A stretch of DNA of 64,000 nt from Schistocephalus solidus (lineage: Eukaryota > Platyhelminthes > Cestoda > Diphyllobothriidea > Diphyllobothriidae), in the NCBI GenBank assembly GCA_017591395.1, contig WEDG01003255.1:124001-188000 (forward strand), given 5' to 3'. Below the pieces are notes generated by a model, which ran no database searches, was not told the origin of the DNA, and was given only the letters and a program-made list of their open reading frames with translations. Below, one piece after another: positions 1-10,740 of this stretch. Position 1 is the first letter of the stretch; each line of letters opens with the position of its first letter. The position numbers and the translations under genes are program-made.

Positions 1-248
1 GTCAGAGAGCGGTCTCCGGTCAAAAGTGATGAGCCTTAATTCTCCTCGGTATTTATGTCATGTTCTCCAGACGATTTGATAGGTTTGCATAGAGTAAACC
101 AATGGTTTTGCGTAAATCATACAATGTAGATTGAAAAGAACCAATAGGGTTAAGAGTTAAGATTTTATGGACTTCCGGGCTGGCGCTAGTAATCTGCTAG
201 TAATCTGGGCTACTAGAGAAAATTGCGAAGCTTGATTCCATCTTTACA
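1..248 (-). repeat. 3' LTR of Gypsy element (partial, cut by window edge)
   Basis: This matches the second half of the LTR at 4562-5058 almost base for base, starting at the shared GTCAGAGAGCGGTCTCC. It ends in TACA on the plus strand, so the minus-oriented LTR starts TGTA. It lacks about 30 bp that the other LTR carries after CTTCCGGGCT, so the two LTRs have diverged and the insertion is not recent. The outer end lies left of the window, so no target duplication can be checked. Confidence 0.85.
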
Positions 249-250
249 TT

Positions 251-260
251 GTCCCCCTCG
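251..260 (-). other. Polypurine tract of Gypsy element
   Basis: On the minus strand CGAGGGGGAC lies two bases before the start of the 3' LTR. This is the expected place and composition for the plus-strand primer of an LTR retrotransposon. The call rests on position and purine content only. Confidence 0.6.
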
Positions 261-337
261 TGCGTAAAGTTGTTACTGTCCTCAGTGAGCTCAATGTCAT
301 CTCGCAAACGTACGGGGTCCGTTGAATTTTGAAGGTT

Positions 338-1583
338 TTAAGGCATTACGGTTTCTTCTTCACCTTCGGGTGGGATTTCAACCCACCTCTCGACCCCCTC
401 ATGATCTACGTAACGCACTGCATCGCCTGGGTGTTCTGCTCTGCGGTTATCTTCCGTTGGCCTTTCTTCCAGTTTAAGTCGATTAAAGTGAACCGTGTAT
501 TCAGAGGTGAAAGGTAGATTTCGATCTTGAATGACGCAGGTCATATCAAAGAGCATTATGGTGGCGGTATATGGCCCTGACCAGTCCATTACTTACTTAC
601 TCGGTAATCCCTAGGGAGTCGCGTGTTCCCTGAGCCACACGAAATCACCGACATCATATGGACACCCATGTGCCAGCTTGTCATAGTGTTCCTTTTGGTG
701 CCTCTGGGCTCCTTGTAAGTGTATCCATGATTCCTCCGTGGCTATACGCATTGTCTTGTGAAGTGCAGCGACGTCAGAACCAACCGGTATTCGATTATTC
801 TCAAGAGGTACCTGTAGATCCTCTGTTATTCGCATTTCATGACCACAGGTGAGTGCGAAAGGCGTCTACTGTTTCGACGAGTGAATCGTGGATCGGTATG
901 CAAGCATGCATGCTGGCAACGCATCATCCCACGATCTACAAAAGCCTTTAGGAAACCAACTAACGTCCTATTCTTCCGCTCCACTTGACCGTTACCTTGC
1001 ACGTGGTGCGCGTCTTATTGACCTTTAAGTATTTACACCGACTGTGAAGAACCGCGTTTTCAAACGAGGACCCTCGACCCGAATGGATCTGTTCTGGTGC
1101 GCCCCATCTACATACCAAATTGTTAAAGATGGCCTGGGCAACATTTTCAGCCGACATGTTGGGAAGAGGTTCCGCTTCAGCCATTTTGGTAAAGAAATCA
1201 ACCATCACTAGAATATATCAGTTGCCCAGAACTGATAACGGTAGTGGTCCAACTAAGTCAACGCCCACACGTTCGTTGGGGTATCCCGTCAGAATTGGCT
1301 GAAGAGCAGCCATATTCAGCTGTCGTGGCGGTTTGATTTGATTGCACAGGGTGCAATACCGAATAAAGTTCCACACTGACTGCTTCAAGTTAGGCCACTA
1401 GTATCGGCGCCTAAGGGCCCACTCGGTCTTATGGATGCCCATGTGCCCCAATTGTGTGTGGATTCTATTAAGAACCTCGTCTTCCATGAATAATGGTTGA
1501 AGAATACGTCGCGGGTATTGTTTGCCATCCTGATAGAACAAAACGTCATTATCCATAAAGAGTTTGTCCCACATCGTGTGCAA
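338..1583 (-). pseudogene. Gypsy integrase, decayed
   Basis: Three integrase parts appear in order on the minus strand, in broken frames. At 1398-1583 an HHCC-type zinc region shows HTQLGHMGIHKT. At 960-1208 the catalytic core shows VDFFTKMAEAEPLP and then IHSGRGSSFE. At 611-835 and 338-589 lie the C-terminal part (HQKEHYDKLAHG..DVGDFVWL) and a GPYT module. In Ty3/Gypsy integrases the second catalytic Asp sits in HSDRGS; here the codon reads Gly (near 1077), so the core lacks an active-site residue. Stops and frameshifts separate the pieces. Integrase would insert the element cDNA; this copy should be inactive. Confidence 0.85.
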
Positions 1584-1749
1584 GCAGCGCGTCTCAGTTT
1601 AACTGCACTAAGTGGTCAAGAACCACTTAACTTCTTATGGTATATCGGGCCAATATGAGGGTGCTCTTGCTGAGCTTGTGCCCAAAAGACGGCGTTGGTC
1701 GTCTTGAAGTGACATGGTACTAATGTTAATGTCTGTACATGACGGACAT

Positions 1750-3246
1750 TCACCGTGGGACGGTAGGGCTCCCGAGAGAGAGAGCATCAGCATTATTGTG
1801 CTGACGTCCTGGACGGTATATGCACTCGAACTCATACCCGGCTAGTCTCTCTTGCCACCTAGCAACCTGTCGTTCAGCGTTCTTAAAGTTTTGCAGCCAG
1901 GTAAGAGAGCTATGATCCGTGCGTACGATGGAAGGCCGGTATTGAAAATACGACCGGCATTCCTCCATGAAGTGGGTGAGTGTGAGCATCTCTCTTCTGG
2001 TAACGAAGTAACAGCGTTCTGCATTTGTCAGAGATCAGCTTAGATACTGAATGACGCCTTCTGTACCAGCTGGTTGTTGCTGGGAGAGGACGGCACCTAT
2101 GGCAGTGACACTAGCATCGGTATCTAGAATAAATTTCCAAGCGTCATTGCTTATGTCAGGAAAAACTAAAATCAGAGTGGTGCACAACTTAGCCTTCAAC
2201 GTCTGGAAGCTACTAGTACAACCAGCAGTCCACTTTAATGGTAAATCTTTCTGGGTCAGCTTGTGAAGTGGACCGTCTATGTGAGCATAGTCTTTGATAA
2301 ATCTTTTTTAGTAAGAAGCCAGTCCTAGAAAACTGCGGAATTAAGTTACGTCCATAGGGGTGGGCCACTCACGGATTTGCCTAAATTTATCCTCATCCAT
2401 TTCTCTGCCAGAGGCTGAGACTACATGCCCTAAAAACTTGACAGGAGGTCTAATAAAAACACACTTAAAGGGCTTAATGGTGAGACCAGCCTGTCAGAGA
2501 CTGGCAAACACGGCTCGGACATTGCTAATATGACTGTCAAAATCCTTACCAAGAACAATTATGTTATCCATATAAACTAGGCATGACTTGGGAATGAGTT
2601 GAGCCAGGACTTGATTCATCAGCCGTTAAAAAGTACTTGGAGCATTAGCTAGGCCAAAAGGCGTTGTCTCAAACTCGTAAAGACCAGAGAGGACCGCGAA
2701 AGCAGTCTTCTCTCTGTCAACGGGTCGCACTTCTACTTTCCAGTAATCGGCTGCTAGATCTAGAGTAGAGAATACCTGACTACCTGAAAGGGCATCTAGG
2801 GTTGCATCAATCCTGGGCAGAGGAAAGGAATCCTTAGTTTTCACTGCATTTGATTTGCGATAGTCAACGCATAACCGCATAGTGTCATCCTTCTTCATAA
2901 CTAACACGAACGGAGACAACCAAGGTGAATTAGACGGCCAGATAATTTTCTGGTCTAACATATCATCGATCATTGCCTTTAACTGTGTCTGGTAGAACAC
3001 GGGTAATCGCCTAGGAGGAATCTTCGTGGGCCGAGTCACACCTGTATCGATCTCATGCTGAGCCACATTAGTACGTCCGAGTGAACGGCCATCCCGATCG
3101 AAGATATCTTTAAACTCCTCTATCAAACTACATAACTTAGACGAGCTGTCCTTTTCAAGAGTAGGGGGCAATAAATTATTAACATCGACTAACTGCAATG
3201 CATTAACTACATGTTGACTATCTGGTACCTCGGTCCTGAAGGGCAA
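1750..3246 (-). pseudogene. Gypsy reverse transcriptase-RNase H, decayed
   Basis: The open stretch 2626-3246 carries fingers and palm of a Ty3/Gypsy reverse transcriptase: LVMKKDDTMRLCVDYRKSN, LPRIDATLDAL, FSTLDLAADYW (motif A) and TTPFGLANAPSTF (motif B). A TAA at 2626-2628 ends it. The same frame continues downstream with the catalytic box reading YMDN (2563-2574) instead of YxDD, so the second Asp is lost, and more stops follow. RNase H is visible at 1750-1989 through HSSLTWLQNF and the terminal RPGRQHNNADALS. The order PR-RT-RH-IN is that of Ty3/Gypsy (Metaviridae). The polyprotein cannot be translated whole. Confidence 0.9.
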
Positions 3247-3333
3247 CTCAGTACCTCCGACATGGAGAGTGTTAGCGCTAAAGTCTAAGGAACATTTAAA
3301 TGCACGAAGAAAGTCAGCACCTTATATACAGTC

Positions 3334-3621
3334 TCAGGCAATGTCAGGACAGACAACAAACTTATGACTAAAAAACACGTGACCTATTTCCAAATTAAGC
3401 TCTATCATGCCTTTATGTCGCAAAGTGGCTCCGTATGCCGTCTTCAGACCGACCTTAGGCTTTGTACAATACTTCACTCTAGCCTGAAACTGAATGAAAA
3501 TGTTCCGTCTTATGATGGAAAAGCCCGCTTCTGAATCAAATAAGCATGGTAACTTAGTATTTCCTATGGTTGCATCTATAGCAGGGTAGTGTGGCATGTA
3601 ACCTTCGTTTGAAATAAGCAT
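3334..3621 (-). pseudogene. Gypsy retropepsin-like protease, decayed
   Basis: This 95-residue open frame lies between gag-like sequence and RT. It shows the retropepsin signature region LPCLFDSEAGFSIIR, where family members have D-[ST]-G-A; the Gly is replaced by Glu here. A second conserved strand (LEIGHVFFSHKFVV) follows. Its place just upstream of RT on the same strand supports the call. Activity is unlikely with the altered motif. Confidence 0.7.
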
Positions 3622-3639
3622 ATCAGATATAAATATGCA

Positions 3640-4447
3640 CTAACCAAGCGCTGCTTCCTCAACTGACGTGATCACATGAACACCTAGGGAAGGTGGAGGG
3701 CGGGTCCGACGACCACGTTGTTGCCTCCAGTTCCCGCGTCGAGGAGACTGTGGTGAGCCTCGCCAAGGAGAGGTCAGCTTTGAAGGGCCGCGCCAAGGAT
3801 TTTGGGGTTGAGGAGAACCACGCCAAGGAGGAGTGGACTGAGGAGGGCCCCCACTGCCATTGAGCCGTTTGGGTGCAGATGTCGCGGCTCTGTCACTGTC
3901 CCATGGCGAAGACATCGACTGTATGGCGGCAGGAGCTTGGTGAAACTCAAAGGCTGATGAGAAGGAGACTTGGACCAAGGGACAGGCCATATAAATGGCC
4001 TCCTCTCACCGAGCAATATCGAGGGCAACCTTGATGCTGCTGGGGGGGTCACGGATGAATTGGCGCCTGATCTATGGGAGAGAGATCCCATCGACGAAGT
4101 TCTCAAAATCCTGGCCTCGAGCTAGGTGAAGGACTCGTTTGAGTAGGCTTGACAGGCCAGGACACGAAGATGTCGCTGGAAGTCCACGACAGACTCACCC
4201 GGGTGTTGTCGGCAACTTTTGAGGGTGCATGGTCAACCCAGGGCATTGACGACCGTCCGAACTCACGCCGCAAACGATCGAAGATTGTCGTTGGTGTGAG
4301 CGACGCTGTAAGGTTGGCAGCCCTGGACACCGTGTAAACTTCGTTGCATAACCGTCCCAGGACGGCGGCTGGGTGGGTGACTTCGTCTACGGCCTCCAGG
4401 GAGACATTCATGCGGTCCTCCCACAAGTCATAGTCATCATACACCAT
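3640..4447 (-). pseudogene. Gypsy gag-like region, decayed
   Basis: Three overlapping frames (3640-3990, 3774-4106, 4103-4447) cover the place where gag is expected, between the primer-binding site and protease. The first 80 residues from 4447 are helical and capsid-like, but I cannot match a family motif. The 3' part is rich in Pro, Arg, Gly and Trp with a repeated PWRGSPQ / PWRGPS unit, as in a basic nucleic-acid-binding tail. No clear CCHC knuckle is readable. The call depends on position within the element. Confidence 0.6.
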
Positions 4448-4540
4448 CAGCTTAGCCGGCTTAGGTGGACGGCCTCCAGAGCTTGAAACTCGCTACATCG
4501 CCTGGACTAGCCTAGTTATCAGGTCGACGAACATTTTTAA

Positions 4541-4558
4541 ATCTCACCACTGCCACCA
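4541..4558 (-). other. Primer-binding site candidate of Gypsy element
   Basis: Three bases after the 5' LTR, the minus strand reads TGGTGGCAGTGGTGAG. A TGG start matches the CCA end of a tRNA primer. I did not assign the tRNA. Confidence 0.55.
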
Positions 4559-4561
4559 AAA

Positions 4562-5058
4562 TGTAATGGGCCCGTATTAGATACGCAACGAATCCAAATT
4601 AATGACGCCCAACTAAGAACAAGACAGTTGCCAAGGTGAAAAGTTTAGGGATAATTTGTAACTAGAACTTGGTATTTTATTGGGGCTTGGTCCTGCGAGG
4701 ATCCTTTGGTGGGGATTGGGTGTCCTGAGAAGATCTTTGGAAGGTCCGTAGGGGAAGGAATGGTGATAGCTGGAGGAAGCGTCAGAGAGCGGTCTCCGGT
4801 CCAAAGTGATGAGCCTCAATTCTCCTCGGTATTTATGCCATGTTCCCGGACGATTTGATAGGTTTACATAGAATAGACCAATGGGTATGCGTAACTCATA
4901 CATTGTAGAACGAAAAGAGCCAATATGATTATCAGTACAGTTTTTATGGACTTCCGGGCTTGATTGGTAGTTACGACGGTGTCGGTTTCTGGCGCTAATA
5001 ATCTGCTAGTAATCTGAGCTACTAGAGTAAATTGAGAAACTTTGGTTCCATCTTTGCA
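4562..5058 (-). repeat. 5' LTR of Gypsy element (complete)
   Basis: This is a 497-bp repeat bounded by TGTAAT and TTGCA on the plus strand, so it has TG..CA ends in both orientations. Its second half is repeated at 1-248. With the PBS candidate on its left edge it is the upstream LTR of the minus-strand element, and should hold its promoter and polyadenylation signals. Confidence 0.85.
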
Positions 5059-5337
5059 GGCCTGCCGACTTATTAGACTTAAATGACTGATTGCTAAAAA
5101 AAGGTAAATAGATTAGGAGCAAGAATAGTTCAATGGTAAGAAACTTTCAGTGCAGTCCTACAGTCTTCATATTTGTATTTTATAACATAGTGTTGATTAT
5201 GTTTGATCTAGCTGTATGAAACAGTATTTACCAATCGTTTCATAAAGCTATATCAAAACCTTGGTGTGCGGCTCGTTGCACATTCGAATTACGTAGAGCA
5301 TAACTTAAAACGGAGAAAATATACTACTAACAGACAG
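5059..5337. other. AT-rich spacer, nothing recognised
   Basis: This lies between the LTR and the repeat at 5338. No coding frame, repeat partner or signal was seen. Confidence 0.6.
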
Positions 5338-5586
5338 AGATAAAAAATAAAAAGTTTTGCAAATTATTTTTAAAGCAAATTGTTAAACAATCATAAAATT
5401 ATATATAAAAATAAAGATGCTATCCAAAAACATTTGAAAATGTATAATTGTCATAAATTTTTTTCAATAATTTTTAACAATAGAAAAAAAGCTGCTTTTT
5501 ACATTATGGGTATATAAATCATTTAATTAAGACCTCTCGCGCATAGCCAGAGGATTGGTATTTATGAGTCTTGTAGGTCACTAACC
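5338..5586 (+). repeat. Dispersed AT-rich repeat R1, copy 1
   Basis: This is similar, in inverted orientation, to 13918-14156. The best shared block is GTATTTATGAGTCTTGTAGG at 5559-5578, followed by TCACTAACC. It abuts the 5' end of LINE copy A, but LINE copy B lacks it, so it is treated as a separate element. Confidence 0.65.
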
Positions 5587-6189
5587 GGGGTGTAGGGGTA
5601 CTAGTTAGGGGCAGCACCACACAGCTTGCATTTGGTCGCTCCATTTGTCTCGTACAGGTGGTGAATGCTCCTGTGGCCGCTTCTAACTGGTACCCAACTC
5701 TCACCTGTGGCTCCTCGAAGTTGGGTTCTTCCCAGCGGCCACACTCCGGGCAACCGTCACGACCGGCAGGCTAAACCAGGTGAGGATCTCCGGTGTTGTG
5801 TGTGCCTCCACACTCGGTATGCCTGACTCCCGAACTTCCCACCTCCCCCCTCTCAAAAAGTCCTACGATGGGGGCGACAGCAACCCCGTAGGCGGCCCAG
5901 ACTAACTCGGGTCGTTCTCCCACTAAAACAAATCCGTGACCCAAAGTGGAGTTCGGCAGCCGTCTGGGATGTCCGAGCAGCCCTATTTAGGGATAGCACT
6001 GCTTGCCTCCTCGCGGAGGAAGGGGCTAGAAAATGTGCCCTAAAAAAATGCTGGGTCTCACGTCTTCTGCAGCCGGCCGCGGCTCGCAGATCGCAAACTA
6101 CGCGGTCGTAAAACTCAAACAAACAACAATACCCCCCGTCCCCATCCCCCTCGCTATACTCTCCAGGCTGCTCGGGTGAGTCCACTCAC

Positions 6190-6990
6190 ACTAGTAGCCT
6201 GGAATGTTCGTTCCCTTTAAGACAATCCTAGGAGCGACCGGCCGGAACGGAGGACGGCGCTAGTCGCTCGGGAGCTGGCGCGCTACAAGGTGGACATTGC
6301 TGCTCTCAGCGAGACCCGATTCTCTGAGCAGGGTCAGCTGGAGGAGGTGGGGGCCGGCTACACTTTCTTCTGGAGCGGCCGGCCAAAGGCAGAACGATGC
6401 GACGCTGGTATTGCCTTTGCCATCCGTAACGACATCGTGGGACGTCTGCCCTGTCTGCCGCAGGGTATCAATGATCGCCTGATGAGCCTCCGTCTGCCTC
6501 TTCTGGGAGACCAGTTCGCCACCATCATCAGCGCCTACGCTCCCCCAATGACGATCTCTGATGCGGCGAAGGACAAATTCTACGAGGACCTGCATGCCTT
6601 GCTGGCGACTGTGCCGAAAGAGGACAAGTTAATTGTCCCTGGTGACTTCAATGCCCACGTCGGGACGGACCACGCTGCCTGGGAGGGAGTGCTGGGTCCC
6701 CACGGTCTCGGTAGCTGTAACGATAACGGCCTCCTTCTTCTGCGCACGTGTGCGGAACACCGTCTCATGCTGACCAACACCTTCTTCCGCCTTCCGACGC
6801 GGGAGAAGGCCACGTGGATGCAACTCGGTCGCGGCGCTGGCATCTGCTGGACTATGTTCTCATCCAGAGGCGAGATCGACAGGACGTGCTGGTAACCAAG
6901 GCAATCCGCAATACCGATGTTTGGACAGATCACCGCCTCTTCATCTCCCAGCTGAGGCTCCGACTGCAACCCCGACGAAGGCCCCAAGGT
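6190..6990 (+). pseudogene. LINE A endonuclease domain (APE-like)
   Basis: This domain nicks target DNA so that reverse transcription can be primed on the chromosome. It reads AWNVRSL at the start, then [11 protein letters not shown] (catalytic Glu region), [15 protein letters not shown] and TDHRLFIS, the ordered motifs of an apurinic-endonuclease-like LINE nuclease. The style is that of RTE / BovB elements, often annotated as craniofacial development protein 2-like. An in-frame TAA lies at 6218-6220 where copy B reads through. A single-base deletion near 6822 moves the frame; copy B has ATGCACCC where A has ATGCAAC. An ATG at 6033 opens a frame also seen in copy B, but both copies have indels before the nuclease, so the true start is uncertain. 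Confidence 0.9.
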
Positions 6991-9250
6991 AAGAGGCCAC
7001 CATGTAAGTTAAATACTCTTTTATTAAATTTGCCTGCTCACTGTTTTGATTTCAGCAACCAAATAACCGAGAAACTGGAGGACCTGCATGCTCCAGATGA
7101 TAACGCTACCGTGAAGATACGATGGGGTCAACTGCGAAATGTCATCCAGTCCACCGCCCTCGATGGACTCGGACGCGCACACCGTCGACACCAGGACTGG
7201 TTTGACGACAATGACGCCGACATCAGCAACTTACTCGCGGAGAAGAATAGACTACACAAAGCCTACATGGACCTTCGGACTGACGCCACCAAAGCAGCCT
7301 TTTTCAGATGCCGGCGCCTTGTACAACAACGGCTGCGGGAGATGCAGGATGCCTGGATGATCCGAAAGGCTGAGGAAATCCAGGGGTATGCGGACCGCAA
7401 TGAAATGAAAAACGTTTTCAAAGCCATCAAGGCCATCTACGGCCCGTGTATCAAGGGGTCCGCACCGCTGCTCAGCTCTGACGGCACAACACTGCTAACA
7501 AAGAAATTGCAAATTCTGAAGCGCTGGGCCGAGCACTTCAGAAGTGTCCTTAATTGCTCATCAGCCATCTCCGATGCTGCCATTGACAGGCTCCCTCAAG
7601 TGGACATGAACAATGACCTGGATCTGCCGCCTTCCCTACCAGAAACCATCCAGGCCGTGCAGCAGATTTCCAACGGTAAAGCACCGGGATCCGACGCAAT
7701 CCCACCGGAAGTCTACAAGCACGGTGGGCCCCGGCTGATGGCAGAACTCACAACACTCTTCCAGGAGATGTGGCGCCAAGGACAAGTTCCTTAGGAGTTC
7801 AAAGACGCGACCATCGTCCATCTCTACAAACGGAAGGGGAACCGGCAACTCTGTGATAATCACAGAGGCATCTCGTTGCTCAACATCGCCGGGAAGATCT
7901 TCACCCGTATCCTTCTCAATCGTCTTAACAGTCACCTAGAGCAGGGCCTGCTCCCGGAAAGCCAATGTGGCTTCCACCGACACTGCGGAACAACCGATAT
8001 GATCTTTGCCGCCCGCCAGCTACAAGAGAAGTGTCAGGAGATGCGAACTCACATATACACTACCTTCGTGGATCTAACGAAAGCCTTTGACACAGTGAAT
8101 CGTGATGGACTGTGGAAATTCATGCAGAAATTTGGCTGTCCTGAGCGGTTCACGCACATGGTGCGTCAGCTTCATGACGGGATGACGGCGCGCGTCACTG
8201 ACAACGGGACGGTATCCGAAGCATTCGCAGTGACTAACGGAGTGAAGCAGGGCTGCGTACTGGCCCCCACCCTCTTCAGTCTCATGTTCTCGGCTATGCT
8301 GATGGACGCCTACCGTGATGAGCAGCCTGGTATCCGCATCGCCTACAGAACTGACGGGCACCTTCTCAACAGTCGGCGTATGCAGGCTCCAACGCGCGTG
8401 TCTACGACTACAGTCCATGACTTGCTCTTCGCGGACGACTGCGCCCTTAACACCGTGACGGTGGAGGACACGCAAAGGAGCATGGACCTCTTCGCCGAAG
8501 GCTTCGCCGATTTCGGATTAACAATCAGTACAGCCAAAACGGTTGTCATGCACCAGCCGCCACCCAGCACGGAATACAATGCTCCTCAAATCAATGTCAA
8601 CGGTGCTCAACTCAAAAACGTGGAAACCTTCGCTTATCTAGGAAGCACGATGTCGCGCAACACGAGAATCGATGACGAGGTTGCCCAACGGATCTCCAAA
8701 GCTAGTCAGGCCTTTGGCCAGCTGCAGGCCTCCGTATGGAATCGCCACGGTATTCACCTGAACACCAAACTGAAGATGTACAAGGCCGTTGTCTTGACGA
8801 CACTCCTTTACGGAGCGGAAACCTGGACCGTCTACTCGAACCAAGCCAGGAATCTGAATCACTTTCATCTCAGCTGCCTCCGCAGAATACTGAAGCTGAG
8901 ATGGCAAGACAGGATCCCGGACACGGAAGTCCTGGAGCGGACCGGAATCCTCAGCATCCATGCCATGCTGAGGCAAGTGCAACTGCGATGGAGCGGCCAC
9001 CTGGTAAGAATGGACGACGAGCGACTACCCAAACGACTTTTCTACGGAGATGTCAGTACGGGTTCTCGCCGGCAGGGAGGTCGAAAACGACGCTTCAAGG
9101 ACACTTTGAAGAAATCGCTGAAGCAACTGCAAATCAACTCGGCGACCTGGGAGGACCTCGCCCAGGATAGACCGGCATGGAGAAGATCAGTGAAGACTGG
9201 TTCAGCAATCTATGAGGCCAACCAGATCACCGCCGTTAAGGCCAAAAGAG
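6991..9250 (+). pseudogene. LINE A reverse transcriptase
   Basis: The frame is open from about 6830 to 9675 except for one TAG at 7792-7794, where the aligned codon of copy B starts CAG. Motifs in order are [47 protein letters not shown] (motif A), [17 protein letters not shown] (motif B) and LLFADDCAL (8422-8448, catalytic FADD intact), then a thumb with FAYLGSTMS and ETWTVYSNQ. This is a typical RTE-like polymerase that copies element RNA at the nicked target. Only the nonsense codon and the upstream frameshift separate it from an intact ORF, so it looks fairly young. Confidence 0.92.
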
Positions 9251-9309
9251 CGGCACGAAAGTCACCAGCGCCCCGGACCAACACCGCCAATGCCCAGGCC
9301 CTGCCAACA

Positions 9310-10115
9310 TGCCCACGCTGTCAACGCACCTTCCGCGCGCGAATCGGCCTGGTTGGGCACCTTCGGACGCAATGCACCAACAATCCGACAATTCCAATTT
9401 CTATGTCAAATTCGGCCAACCCTCCTTCTGACTCTCCCACCCTCACTCCTGGAATCAATTCTATTACTCCCACCATCATAGAGACCACATCCATCTACTC
9501 ATCGCCTGCTACCCCCACCACCGCAACCACCACCGCCTTCGCCTTCACTACCTCCACCACCACCACCATCAGCGATGGGGAATCTCTCCCTAAGCTGTAC
9601 TCAATGCGACCGCACATTCACCTCACGCATAGGCCTGGTCGATCACTTGCGAATACATCGTACAGAGACCGGTGAGCCAGTGCCTGGAGCACCATCACAC
9701 AGCAGTGATCGTCGCCTCCACTGCCCTCACTGTCCTCGCGCATTCACTCATCGCATGGGCCTATTCGGTCACATGCGCATCCATGACAGCGGAATACACC
9801 ACAATGCCGACAACACCGATACACCATGCACACCCTCCGCTCCTGCCATTCATAGCACCCCTGACACCCCCACTACCATGAATGACATCCCCCCCAGCCT
9901 CTACCGATTTCTCCTGCCCACACTGCGCCCGCACCTTCAACTCACGCATCGGCCTGGTCGTCACCTGCGAATCCATCGCACGGAGGCTGGTGAACCAGCT
10001 TGGGGCTCCGACATACAGTCGACGCGCCCGCCTTCACTGCCCTCACTGCTCCCGTACATTTACACACCGCATGGGCCTATTAGGACACATGCGCCTCCAC
10101 GACAACCTCCGATAA
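9310..10115 (+). pseudogene. LINE A C-terminal C2H2 zinc-finger array
   Basis: Five C-x2-C-x12-H type fingers follow the [12 protein letters not shown] (9310-9375), CTQCDRTF (9596-9658), CPHCPRAF (9722-9784), CPHCARTF (9915 onward) and CPHCSRTF (10038 to about 10100). The first is C2HC with H-x4-C. Ser/Thr/Pro-rich linkers separate finger 1, pair 2-3 and pair 4-5. Copy B keeps the RT frame through finger 2, which shows that the fingers belong to the LINE protein. In A, an extra C near 9588, another C near 9890 and losses near 9960-10000 split the frames. A nucleic-acid-binding role for element RNA or target DNA is inferred. Taken alone this would be misread as a host zinc-finger gene. Confidence 0.85.
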
Positions 10116-10740
10116 ACCACCGGAGGCTAAGCTACATCAGCACACACTACCTACACCAATACATCGACAACACCCTCGCAATCACCATTTACCAGAGTAT
10201 ATCACGGTTTCCTAGAAACCGTGGCTGGGAAGTCTGCCAATCTGACGCTTCCACCAGACCACGCCGTCGGCTCAGTGTATGTGCTGTGTGTGTCGAGTGG
10301 CTGACCAGTGGACTGGGAGTCAGACGGCGATGGCTGCTCCATATCCCCTGAGTTTGTGAATCCTGGTGTGTGCGTTATGGGGGCCAGGTCGTGCTGTGGC
10401 GCGCGAAGACGGGTACGCCGATCAGTCTGCCAATGCGCCCACTCCCACATCAGGCAACTGACCAGCTCGGACAGTATTCTGACTGTGGGGGTGGGGAGAG
10501 AGTGAGGTCGACAGCTCAGCGCATATTCCTCACTACAAACAATCTGACGCGCTTGAAACTATCACGGTGCGCTAAAAGCCGTGGCTTGGAAGGTTGCCAA
10601 CTGACGGGATAACTCGGACCGCGTGGTCAGCCCAATGTGTGTTTTGTGTGGAGTGGCTGACTGGCGGACTAAGAGTCAGGTTGAAATGGCTCCTTCTTAA
10701 TGTGGCCTTTATGGCACTTCCACTCCGTGGAATCCGTGCC
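10116..10740 (+). repeat. LINE A 3' tail with two related modules
   Basis: The untranslated tail holds two related units of about 150 bp, starting near 10198 and 10558. Each opens with a hairpin: CACGGTTTC-CTA-GAAACCGTG in the first, CACGG..CCGTG in the second. Each then shares GAGTGGCTGAC and GAGTCAG-like blocks. The same tail occurs on copy B and, without any LINE body, at 34936-35545, 38284-38430, 47425-47800 and 51045-51190. Confidence 0.75.

Larger units (their letters stand above)
5587..10740 (+). mobile_element. RTE-like LINE, copy A
   Basis: This non-LTR retrotransposon has a 5' UTR (5587-6032), an endonuclease-RT ORF with a C-terminal zinc-finger array (about 6190-10115) and a long 3' tail (10116-10740). 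Its 5' end is set by where similarity to the inverted copy B (20350-25744) starts, at GGGGTGTAGGGG. At its 3' end, similarity to B stops near 10740 where a CR1-like fragment begins, so the last 400 bp of the tail are missing. Few mutations break the ORF: TAA at 6218, a 1-nt deletion near 6822, TAG at 7792, and small indels after 9580. Confidence 0.9.

Noticed and set aside
9575..10351. Stand-alone C2H2 zinc-finger gene
   Set aside because: The fingers are the C-terminus of the LINE ORF; copy B reads through from RT to finger 2 and the whole block is repeated with the LINE.
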